Shown here: one piece after another, positions 1 through 8,662 of the stretch
How the letters are laid out: the number at the start of each line of letters is the position of its first letter
Numbering within the stretch: position 1 is the first letter of the stretch
Source of the DNA: Paraphysoderma sedebokerense
Taxonomy: Eukaryota > Blastocladiomycota > Physodermatomycetes > Physodermatales > Physodermataceae
Length of the DNA stretch: 11,272 nt
Assembly (NCBI GenBank): GCA_025602915.1
Contig: JAHLJZ010000103.1
Coordinates: forward strand, 64,001 to 75,272
Direction of reading: 5' to 3'
The notes under the pieces: generated by a model
Told to the model about the DNA's origin: nothing
The model's input: the letters and a program-made list of their open reading frames with translations, nothing else
Database searches by the model: none
Made by a program: the position numbers and the translations under genes

Positions 1-153
1 TATCGTGATGATACTAAAAAACGAAAGGAAAAACAAATTGTAAAAGATGTAAGGCCGTTATCGCCGGCATCCGTACGAACGGATGGGTCCAATAGCTCTG
101 CGGAGAAGAAATCAAAAGGCGTTAAAAAGTTTTTTGCAAAGTTATTCAGCTAG
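1..153 (+). CDS. 3' end of an unrecognised protein-coding gene (partial)
   Basis: Reading frame 1 is open from the window edge to a TAG at 151-153 and gives the last 50 residues of a protein whose start lies outside the window. The piece is very polar. It begins with a Lys/Arg-rich stretch (RDDTKKRKEKQ), passes through a short Ser/Pro linker, and ends in a basic amphipathic tail (KKSKGVKKFFAKLFS). Such a tail could bind acidic lipid or act as a nuclear signal, but that is inference. No domain is visible, so no function is assigned. The gene converges on the VMA22-like gene, with about 230 bp between the two stop codons. Confidence 0.6.
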   Translation, partial: YRDDTKKRKEKQIVKDVRPLSPASVRTDGSNSSAEKKSKGVKKFFAKLFS

Positions 154-381
154 ATGGTATGAAAAATAATTGAGAAGATCATGTATATAGTGATGTGAAT
201 AATGGATGTATCAAATTATAATAGCATTATTGAATTTTTCCTTAATATAACAGGTGGCGACTATTCTAACCAGCTCACAGTGATGAGTCCGCCTTCAAAT
301 ACATTATCTTTATACCAATTGCTGAGAAAATGACTCTTTACTCAGCTGTCTATGAACTTCCATTTACCCCACTGTATTACT
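154..381. other. Convergent 3' spacer
   Basis: This AT-rich stretch lies between the stop codons of two convergent genes and should hold both 3' untranslated regions. I see no ORF, tRNA or strong hairpin. A string at about 279-290 resembles part of a hammerhead core but lacks the rest of it. Confidence 0.5.
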
Positions 382-1342
382 CTACTCTCCGATCCTCACG
401 TCTGTAACATCTACATCTTCTTTTCCCCGTTTCATTCTCATCAATTCTGCCCAAACTTGATCTATTGCTTTCATTCTCGACTGCATATTTGCCAACTCCA
501 TAATTAAAGGAAGCCCTAATCGGGACTCACAGAGTCAATTTTCGCACTTTTCCATTCGGCGAAACCACTCAGAACTTACCAGATTGAAACTCTGCTTTTG
601 CATTGCGCAATGATTGAGGCGGCAAGCATGAGAACCAGCGTATAGGATCAACCGGTTTAGGTGGTTCGACGTCTGCCTTGGTTTCATCACCCTCTATTTC
701 TTCATTGACAGGAGAACCCTGCTCGTTTTCTGAAATGGCAGAAACCCGATTTTCGGCATTTTTCACCACATTTTTCCGCAGACGAACAGTAGATTCTTTG
801 GGGAGATCCGAGTCTGTCGATTCAGGGGAGGAAGTGGCAGTTGTAGTTGGTAATGTCTGGGCTGAATACTTGTGATGGTCGGGGAGTGCTTCCACGTCCC
901 TTTTGAATAAGAATGAGGAAAAGAAGGATTTTAACGATCAGTTACTGGCATAGCAGGAACGGATAGAATCATTCACAACTTACACTCCTACGAATGCTGT
1001 CATTCGATGGTCGTATTGTAAAGCACTGATTCGGCCTGGCCCCAATGATTTCTTGGTCTCAGCCAGGCTCAGATATCCCTGTGACAATTCAAAAATAAAG
1101 TAACAATTAGCGAATGCATGACATATTCCTTGGATTTCCACAGTGCTTCAATGTTGAACAGTGAAGTTACATATAAATGAGAATCGGAAAAGTACATTTG
1201 CGAAAGATTTGCCTAGTTCGGCGGCCTTTTGGTTGTACGATTCAAGAAGAGACATATATTCCAGGAGCAAGTCGTCAAGTGCCGTGCATATTTCATGGTA
1301 GGACGACTCTGGAGAGACTTCTAAAGGAATAGCAATTGTCAT
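382..1342 (-). CDS. VMA22: VMA22/CCDC115-like V-ATPase assembly factor, four exons
   Basis: Proposed exons on the minus strand are 1342-1196, 1078-984, 899-580 and 515-382, with phases 0, 2 and 1 all agreeing, giving 231 aa. Introns are 117, 84 and 64 nt; the last two have GTAAGT donors and the first has an unusual GTACTT. Family signatures lie in order: an N-terminal helical segment (residues 17-49), then GYLSLAETKKSLG at the first junction, LQYDHRM soon after, an acidic Ser/Thr-rich linker (about 85-165), and the C-terminal DPIRWF...PPQSLRNAK block followed by a helix. Animal CCDC115 has the matching GWLSLAKARY and DPLRWFG...PPSLRQAQ blocks. In yeast, Vma22 works at the endoplasmic reticulum with Vma12 and Vma21 to assemble the V-ATPase membrane sector. 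The protein is longer than the roughly 180 aa typical of the family because of the linker. The ATG at 1342 is preceded by an in-frame stop. Identification rests on recalled motifs, not an alignment. Confidence 0.86.
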
Positions 1343-1829
1343 TGTCTATGTAGTTGATTCAATTGTTGGAATATGGTTTACTTGTGGATTTGAGACGTTG
1401 CGTCGAAGGAAGGCCGGCCGACAAGCAACGACATGGCGTTCCCAAACACGGCACGCCGACATTCCTCTTTGTGGCCACTGTCTGATATTTCACAGATTAA
1501 CTGCTGCTTAAAGTGCTGCATTTATATTGTAAATATCAATAAATATGTAATTTATACGGATTAAATACACAACGTTGATGCACATTATTTGATGTGATCT
1601 CCTAAGCGTAAGACGGTCAGATCGCTAGTGGAAGAAAAGTCGTGCTAAAATTAGAAAGCAACGAAAATTCGATTGGACGCCTGCTTTAATCTACGATTGT
1701 CGTCCATTCGGCATTTCCCCCAAATTACATTCAAAAGATAAAAATTGTCTCTAGTTTGTCTAAATAATTCATTTGCATATCCGCCCAACAAGATATTACA
1801 GTAATAGCGTTATTAGTGTACTGTCCAAC
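1343..1829. promoter_or_regulatory. Divergent promoter region shared by VMA22-like and four-TM genes
   Basis: This 487 bp gap separates two divergently transcribed genes and so should carry both promoters. It contains a GC-rich patch with the palindrome GGCCGGCC near 1412-1420 and an AT-rich stretch at about 1520-1575 with TATA-like strings. A 38-codon upstream ORF on the minus strand (1462-1346) ends just before the VMA22 start. I cannot identify specific factor-binding sites. Confidence 0.5.
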
Positions 1830-2884
1830 ATGTCGCAGCAGATACCGCCAAATTCGCAGTCATACAGCCCACCTGCCCAGTCAGCACACTCAGAACCATA
1901 TTTGGATCCAAATAATTACGACAATTACCCTGTCTACGATCATTCTCATCAGTACAGTTACTCTGCTCAAATTCCCCACCCGGCCGCTGCTGGTTCGGGT
2001 GAACAACCGCAGTACGACCCTAATCTATACGACCCGAACTATCAATATCAGGCAGAATACTATGATTCCTCTCAATATGACCCTTCCTACCAAACTGCCT
2101 ATGAAACATATCCGGTAGAAGACGGTAATCTCTCATACGTTGATGTCACCCCGTCCTATCCGAAAATGCCCCCGTATGCCCACTCTACGAGTACGTTAGT
2201 CTCGGATGCTCCAACTGCAGTGCAAGTTTTACAGAACCAGGCACCAGCGCCTCCTGAAAAACAAGTCGACCCTGTTCCTAATGTCCCAATTTGGAAAGAA
2301 AAGCTGTTTTATATTAGAATATTTATTGGTATATTTTCACTGATTTCCGCACTGATGTTAAGTGCTGTCAAAACCGAGTTTTTCAATCTCATAATTATCC
2401 TTTACCCAGTCCAATCGGTTTCAGGTAAGCTTGATTCTGCGTTTTATTCTCTAATAGCTTGTCATTGATTCTTTATGTCGCTATAGGCCTCAAATATACA
2501 CTTTACCTTGCCTTGAATAGTATCTCCACTGGCGTAGCAATTGTACTGGTTTTCCTGATGTTAACAGGATCTCAGCGTAAAGATCCTTCCTTGAAACGAT
2601 TAAAGTACGAATTTGGGGCCGGCTTTGGCCTCTTTGTGAGCTATCTCATTTTAGCCACCATATTCTGGTTCAATAGGAGTGCCGATCATTCTGATATATA
2701 TAGCGTTGTATGCGAGGATGAGAAATTATTTGCCAATGAGCTACCCGCGACGAGAGAACAAGTTCCGGGGCTTTGTAGGCGAAGTAATGTTACGGTTGCT
2801 TTTGGATATATTGTGTGTTTATTTTGGGCAATCAGCGGTGCTTATACTTTGTTAAAAAGGAGAGACATTGTGAGCCGAAAATAG
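1830..2884 (+). CDS. Four-span membrane protein with Tyr/Pro-rich cytosolic tail (MARVEL-like topology)
   Basis: Exons 1830-2424 and 2487-2884 join in phase 1 across a 62 nt intron (GTAAGC...TATAG), giving 330 aa. The start is the first in-frame ATG, followed by MSQQIPPNSQ. Residues 1-150 are disordered and rich in Tyr, Pro, Asp and Gln, with repeated YDPN/YDPS units around 62-87. Four hydrophobic helices follow at about 160-180, 203-225, 243-262 and 300-321. Two cysteines (C274 and C295) lie in the loop between helices 3 and 4, and the C-terminus is basic (LKRRDIVSRK). This topology matches MARVEL/physin-type proteins of the secretory pathway, but no diagnostic motif allows a family call. 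The tail could bind SH3, WW or adaptor domains; that is inference. The intron falls between helices 1 and 2. Confidence 0.8.
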
Positions 2885-3347
2885 AACTTTTGGGGGATGT
2901 AGTAGTGAACATAGAGTTTTTATTCGTTGTAACAGAATGATGTTTAATGATTTAATGTTAATCGTTATTCGATTTTTGATGCTGAAAATCAATTTACTGT
3001 GTGGATAAATGATCTACACTCCATAAATTCTGTTCTCCTGCTCCCCTCTTGCTTGCTGTTCAGTTTTTGATACTTTTAAGCCGCAACATGCCAACCGATA
3101 CTAGCAGACCCTCAAGTAAATAAAAACGTATTCCGGGATTTTCTGTATCAACATGTAAAAACATAAGTCTAAATATCTAAGCATGAAAATCTTGGGTCAC
3201 TTTGAGAATCCTTGAGATTGATCGGGCTGTGTCTCCCGTGTAAAAGTGTCCTGCCATATGTATAACCGTATATGTATACATCTATAAGAATGCATTTCCG
3301 TTATCTCAGGGATATAATATAATTTCAGCCTCGAACATTAGATAGTC
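2885..3347. other. Intergenic: 3' UTR of the four-TM gene and promoter of the ATP-grasp gene
   Basis: This 463 bp stretch lies between two genes in the same direction. It is AT-rich and has no supported ORF on either strand. Near 3259-3283 it has TATA-like and palindromic strings such as ATGTATACAT, a plausible promoter zone 70-90 bp upstream of the ATG at 3348. Nothing else is evident. Confidence 0.45.
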
Positions 3348-5435
3348 ATGGTCATCGCCGTAGCCGAGTCGCCGACTTCCTACACAGCAGCATCCAAAAA
3401 GCACGACTCGAATGGCATTCATTCATCACCGCTCACGTTGGAACAGGAAGCAATATGCGATATACACCGTCTCATAAAACAATGGCAATTACAACCTCTT
3501 GTAACAGATACAGTTCACATTACCCTCGATGAATCCGTCATCAGTAAGCCAGCAATCGTCGCTCTTGCTCCGATTGATGCCAGCGTATCATTTTTGTCTA
3601 CAGGAGCTGAAATCGCTCCGGGACAGGTAATGGCTGCCATCGAGCCTAGCTGGATTGAGAAACGCTCGATTAACCATAATGGCACCACAAAAGCTTTACT
3701 GTTTTTACGAAAGGCACTGTTGTTTGAATGTGATAAGACCGTTACAAGCAAAAGCGGATTGCGTCAGGATGTCAGACCCATTTTGCGAAAATTTACAGGA
3801 CAAGGTTATCCGATCGGTTATTTTATACAACTATATACATTGCAAGGATGGTACGAGGTAACATTTTTTGAGTAATTCTGACACGCAATGATGATATACT
3901 CACAAGCTACGGCTTCCCTTATGCTTAAAGTATCCTCATCTTTTCGATGTGATCAAGCATGCCGAATCATTGGAAACAAATGTAGTCTGTCCTATGAGTT
4001 CATCACTCTTTCTTGGAACCCTTGTAAACGACAAACTATTTACGCGAGCTGTTCTGCAACGAGAAAATGTTCCTATACCAGATTTCTTAGCGATCTCAAA
4101 ATCCCTGCGACAGCCGAAAATATCGACATTATCGACTTTAGTTTCAAGCGGCATCTTAAAGATTTATTCCCCACAATCTGATGCCACCGACTCGAAACCA
4201 AAACAATGGATCGAAACTGTTGTAGATCAATTTACCTCCAGATTTCCCTCGTACGATGAAGTCGTAGTGAAACCCTCGGGAAGTAGATTCTGTTCCGGTG
4301 ACCACGTTGCGTTCTTCAAAGTTCGGGAAGAAAAAGCGAAATTGATTGAATTTGTATACGACTTATTAATGAATGTGTTGAGAGATGATGAATCAATTCT
4401 GATTGACGGAAAGATTAGAACACCTTACGTGAAGATTCGACATGACCGATTCCTGGGACCTAAACGACAGTTAGAGAGTAAAAGATGTGATTGGGTGTTG
4501 AGAGTTTTATGTTGCCGACAGGAAACAGGTCCCGGAGAAAGTGGAGTTTGTTCGGGTGTGTTGGCGAGAATAGGAAAAGATGGTAAACCAGTAAACGGCA
4601 GTAATCTTGGTAACGTTACTATATCTTTTAGCATACCAGTTCTTCTACTTATCCATTCGTGTTTCTCGTTGTCGATTCTTCGTAATAGGAGGATTTTGGA
4701 CGAAGCTGCAGGATGCTTGCGAGGCGGCAAATCTCGACTACAACATTATTAAAACCCAGGTCTACGCTTTGGCAGACCAATTCTTTAAAGCATGGTAATA
4801 AACATTGATAAAACCTGATTGTGTCTTTACGTCTTTCTTAACTTGTCCTCACTTTCATAACAGGAACGCGTTTGAGACCTCGCTCCATACTGATTGCCAG
4901 ACATCGCAAAATGTGCGTACAGATTTTGTCGGCTTGGATGTTATGTTACAAGTAGTCAGTGGCGACATTGAAACAGGAAGCAATTTAGTTGTTAAACCAT
5001 CGATTATTGAAGTCAACGAGTATGTTGATTGTTGTGCTGTGTATTCAATTCGAAAGCATTCTAATAATTTATGTAACAGCCACGATGCAGCAGGGTTTGA
5101 TCAGATAGATGTACTCCATCCGGAAGTTCTGGGTGCTGGTGCTGCACCGTACGTAAAGGTAACCCGACCTTAAATTTTTGAGGTACCTCTTAAACCGCTC
5201 TGATATATTAACTCATCTTAAAAAGAATGCCCTGTACCGAACCAAGTCATTCGTGCCAGAGCTTCGTCAACTGTGTGCATTACCCATGGAAATCAAAAGC
5301 GAAGCTAAAGATTCGAATATGGACTGGATCTGCCCTGGGGTTTGGAAAAAGAAAGATAATGATTATTTTGGAGATTATAAAGATAAGGAGGGTTCTAAAA
5401 GCTTGGTTGAAGAGATGAACTGTTGGAGAATATAA
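3348..5435 (+). CDS. ATP-grasp ligase, carnosine-synthase-like, five exons
   Basis: Proposed exons are 3348-3857, 3907-4609, 4689-4794, 4864-5158 and 5226-5435 (phases 0, 1, 2, 0; introns 49, 79, 69 and 67 nt), giving about 607 aa. ATP-grasp features appear in order: NDKLFTRAVLQRENVPIPDF near residues 211-230, the nucleotide-lid strand VVVKPSGSR with K292, RTDFVGLDVML with D465, and the metal-binding IIEVN with E489 and N491. This family forms carboxylate-amine bonds through an acyl phosphate. The GLDVML...IEVN arrangement recalls animal carnosine synthase (CARNS1), but the substrate is unknown. Residues 1-170 form the usual N-terminal region. The 3' ends are less certain: exon 4 could read through to a stop at 5171-5173, the donor could be 5153 rather than 5159, and exon 2 could start at 3931 instead of 3907 in the same frame. 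Confidence 0.72.
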
Positions 5436-5588
5436 ATATTAAACCGTTCAAATATTTAGCATGTTATTTTTTAGAATATTCGTGTTAAATACATATTGAC
5501 GATGTACAAAAGGACAATGTTATTTCATTTCGAAAATAATAATCTGGTATGTAGAAACGAACGATTTCACTTCACGGTGTAACTGCAT
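5436..5588. other. Short convergent spacer
   Basis: This AT-rich stretch separates the stop codons of the ATP-grasp gene and the Ser-rich gene, which converge. It should hold the overlapping 3' ends of both transcripts. No other feature is seen. Confidence 0.5.
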
Positions 5589-7284
5589 CTATTGTAATCG
5601 AATACCTTGGCTTTCTAAATCCTTTTCCAGGGCACTCATCAAATCAGGATAATAATTATCAACAATTTCTATCGGCAGCACAATTAACTCGTTACTGTTC
5701 GCTACAACAGCTGGTATTTGAGTCATACTGCTCCCTCCTATCTCGGTCGTACTGCTGTCTGCTGTCATAGATGTAAAAGCTGAGGCTGTTGGCAACCCGG
5801 CATCTGGACTTGGATCAATCACAAATCGTATTGGCGGTATTGTCGGCTCTTCATCTGTTGCATTCAAAATGGATCCATTTTCAGGGCGACTGCCAGATCC
5901 ACTCTGACTATCACTTCCATTCCTACTACCAGTGCTTGGATACGAATCAAACTGCTTGCTCAACGAATCAGTCGATTCCACGGAGGAAGGAGACTGCCTA
6001 GATAAACTTTTGATAACAGCGGATAACGCCGAACCTTTTCTGGATCGATCATACGGGGATGAACTTCTTCGGCCACTTGACGCTCCTGTACCATGCGATA
6101 GAGAAGAGTATCGTCTTACCGAAGCCGAGTGTTTACTAGACGACGTTTCTAAACTCAAACATGAAGCTGATACCGCAGATGATTTATCACCTGTTGTTGC
6201 TGTCGTAAAGGTACAGTTTGAGGCTAAACTACTGTCCAGCGATGGAAAAGGTTGCTTCAATTTAGGGTCAATGCGGCGGGACCCAGATGCAGGAGGGGCA
6301 GAAGACATTAAGAACGGCGACAGATCTAGTGAAGCGATATCCACAAGCTTAGCTAATACTCGATTGAACAGTAATTTTTGGTTCTCTGCCAAATGCTTCG
6401 TAACATCAGACTCAAGACTTCTTAATTGATTCAAAAACTTCAAACAAACAGGCTGTAAGTTAGCAATATCGTAATGAGCATCAGTTGTCAGTGCTAGGCT
6501 TATGTTTTGTAACTTTTCAATTTCAGATATTGGCACACTTTTTGGCCGTTTCGCTTGGTTCTTTCCTCTGCCTTGTCCGACCGGATGTGTTGGTGGGGTA
6601 TTATGTTTGAGCTTGTTTACCGCAATATGATCTAGTAAGTGGGCATAGAAAAGCCGAAGTCGCAAAACCGTCTTCCTACGATTTGCCAATTACATTCCAG
6701 AAAAAATGTTGAGATATGAGTATTGCAGGCACTGAAAGAAATAACAAGCCATATATTATTCATACCTTTCTGTATGATCATTATCCGGAATAGAAAGTTC
6801 TTTTACAGCCATCAACAATAGCTCGGATAATTCCGCAACAGCAATAGATGGAGTGAGATACACTAATGGTTCATCGCTTTCTGACAATAACGAGGAAACC
6901 GAAATCGCTGTAGGATGCAATTTTGCACTTGGAAGCTTTATAAATTGATGAGGTTAGAATTTGTAAACAATTAGCGAACTCGAATTAGCAAGCTCGAAAG
7001 CTGAACAACCAAATTACTAGTATAAATATAATTCTTACCCCAATTACAGTTTTATTGCTGTATCCGACCATTACAAATTCTCCTGAGCCGGAAGCAATCT
7101 TATTTTTCTTCCATCCCAAGGAACTCAAACTTTTCCATCGTTTGCTGTTATTATTACTCAATTGACCTGGTTGGGGTGTATGCGATGGTGGGGAACTTGT
7201 TGGTGACGGCGGCGAGGGTGCTGTGTTGGAGGACTCTGGGGATGAGAAAAACTTTCGAAGCGGAGATAATATTTGCAGACGCAT
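5589..7284 (-). CDS. Ser-rich protein of unknown function, three exons
   Basis: Minus-strand exons 7284-7039, 6935-6766 and 6675-5589 join in phases 0 and 2 to give 500 aa; introns are 103 and 90 nt with GTAAGA and GTATGA donors. Residues 1-60 are basic and Pro/Ser-rich (LRKFFSSPESS, PSPPSPTSSPP). Residues 65-260 look folded and mostly helical, spanning both splice junctions (GEFVMVGYSNKTVIG, then VAELSELLLMAVKEL, then LRLRLFYAHLLDHIAVNKL). Residues 270-465 are a Ser/Thr/Gly-rich disordered stretch with basophilic kinase-type sites (RRYSS, RRSSS, RKGS). The last 35 residues are again ordered (IEIVDNYYPDLMSALEKDLES). I recognise no family. A scaffold or signalling role would be a guess. The second intron skips a better-looking acceptor, so exon 3 may be subject to alternative splicing. 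Confidence 0.75.
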
Positions 7285-7777
7285 TACTGATGATCGATAT
7301 ATGTATTACGAGTTGTATAGATTATTAATCTGTAGGTAGTCTTCTATATCAGTTAGAATCTCGAGAGCTGAAGGCGTGCTGCCCGACTAAAGATATGTGG
7401 GACCGATGTCCTTTGGAAATTCTATATAGGAGATGAGAAATGTCTAGACTTCACAAGGTAGCAATAAATTCTTTGATGTGGTTGTCTAAGCCCTTGGTGT
7501 ATCCTCTCAGTGAATCTATGCAGAATTGGCCCACTCGTTACTATGAGGAACGTGAGCACCTGCCATGGACAATCCATCACGCATCCATATATTGTTGTCG
7601 CGATGACATGAAGTGTTAGAATCTTCGAAATCGAATGTGCATGGAATCCCCTTCGACGAGGCAAAATATGGCGAAATTCGAACAGTCTCTGACCTACCGT
7701 GCACTCAAACGCCACAAAAGAGAAGTTTGAATATATGGAAAGCTGAATGATCTTAAACCAAAAAGAATGTTTTATTT
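7285..7777. other. Spacer with repeat copy 1 and open but degenerate reading frames
   Basis: This lies between the start of the Ser-rich gene and the stop of the next minus-strand gene. Its middle holds copy 1 of the direct repeat. On the plus strand, frame 7440-7619 (59 aa, starting MSRLHKVAIN) is followed in the same frame after one TAG by an open stretch to 7730. A 97-codon minus-strand frame (7715-7422) covers the same DNA. Codon first-position G is low in both frames (about 17-19 per cent), so neither looks like a healthy gene. It could be a decayed gene or element. Confidence 0.4.
7498..7596 (+). repeat. Direct repeat, copy 1
   Basis: These 99 bases match 11174-11272 with a single difference (T at 7511, C at 11187). 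Similarity stops abruptly at the 5' side. The 3' limit is unknown, because copy 2 runs off the window end. Confidence 0.95.
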
Positions 7778-8559
7778 TTACAGTTCCCTCTTATTCCACA
7801 TCCATAAAAAGTCCAAAAACAAGACACAAAAAATACACCAAATTTGAAAATTATCTGGCGCTCCTTCTGCCAATACAGATTCTGTGGATTCGATACTACT
7901 TCCTTGACCCGAAAGATTCGCATCAGAATCGCAATCTGACATCACAGTATCCTCGGGGATTTCAGGAGACACAAAATGAGATTCTTCGAATTCATCCAGC
8001 GAATCGGCAATCATGTAAATATACAAGAATCTCCCTTCATCATCGTGAAAGGAAGTCATTTCATTGAGAGCCTTGTGAAAAAGAGATGCTTTAAATCATT
8101 TATCTTTTCGAGAATACCGACTGTACATTAAGCATCATTTCAGATACCTACCGATGACCCAGTCTGTAGCGATGTTGTCAGAAACCGACGGTCTAAATAT
8201 AAGAAAGATATCTTTTTAACCGTTTTCATCGGAATAGCCAAAATATGGATTTTGAAGGATATGGAGCAATGAGTGTGGCAATAATTTAATTCTGCTGAAG
8301 AAGTTATGGGAGTTAAAATGCAGAAGTGTGAGAATGACTGGACATATTGGCAATATATAGAACGAAGAATTTGCGAATTCCAAAATGAGAAGTAGTAAGT
8401 ATCAGAACATTACAGTAGTGAAAAAATAATTTACGGCTTTTAAGTGGTGCGCCCGATCACGGTTGCCAGCTGTTAAGAACCGTGAACGGTAAAGGTGGCC
8501 GCGTACACTACAAGAGATATGAAGGCTATATACAGTTCATGCGATTCCAAAAAATTCAT
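7778..8559 (-). CDS. Small acidic protein, spliced, unknown function; 5' exon tentative
   Basis: The best supported part is the 3' exon 8088-7778, whose codons are strongly coding-like (about 37 per cent start with G, against about 25 expected by chance). It contains HDDEGRFLYIYM, then an acidic Ser-rich tail (SLDEFEESHFVSPEIPED), and ends with a short hydrophobic segment (IWCIFCVLFLDFLWMW) that could be a tail anchor. A 63 nt intron (GTAGGT donor) joins it in phase 1 to exon 8192-8152, which encodes SVSDNIATDWVI. A possible first exon at 8559-8507 (MNFLESHELYIAFISLV) fits in phase 2, but needs a 314 nt intron and a GTACGC donor. The total would be 134 aa. No family is recognised. The ATG at 8559 lies 103 bp after the stop of the SANT gene, on the same strand. 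Confidence 0.42.
8457..8485. other. 8 bp perfect inverted repeat, 13 nt loop
   Basis: TCACGGTT at 8457-8464 pairs with AACCGTGA at 8478-8485. The hairpin sits in a GC-rich island (about 8449-8506) inside otherwise AT-rich DNA, within the proposed long intron of the minus-strand gene. There is no T-run, so a terminator is unlikely. It could be a structured RNA or chance. Confidence 0.5.
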
Positions 8560-8662
8560 ATCTGTATTCTGTAAATGTCAAAATTGAAGTTACACGAGTG
8601 CTATATAAAAAACAGCTGAGGTTCCTTACACACAAAGTCTCAATGAACATAACACCAATATG

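Noticed and set aside
276-300. String TGATGAGTCCG resembling a hammerhead ribozyme core
   Set aside because: The canonical CTGATGA is altered at its first base, and the GAAA box and pairing stems are missing.
678-875. 65-aa plus-strand ORF
   Set aside because: It is the opposite strand of VMA22 exon 3, which has clear family motifs.
5932-6429. 165-aa plus-strand ORF
   Set aside because: It is antisense to the Ser-rich exon, whose low-complexity Ser codons leave the opposite frame open by composition.
7422-7715. 97-aa minus-strand ORF across repeat copy 1
   Set aside because: Only about 19 per cent of codons start with G, no motif is visible, and the one repeat difference changes an amino acid in this frame.
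7747-8067. 106-aa plus-strand ORF
   Set aside because: The minus strand over the same DNA has much stronger codon bias and splice support; the plus frame begins without clear context.
8150-8411. About 90-codon stop-free minus-strand frame rich in Cys, Tyr, Phe and His
   Set aside because: Its composition is typical of a shadow frame, it has no upstream start, and its junction into the acidic exon is less natural than the SDNIATDWVI frame.
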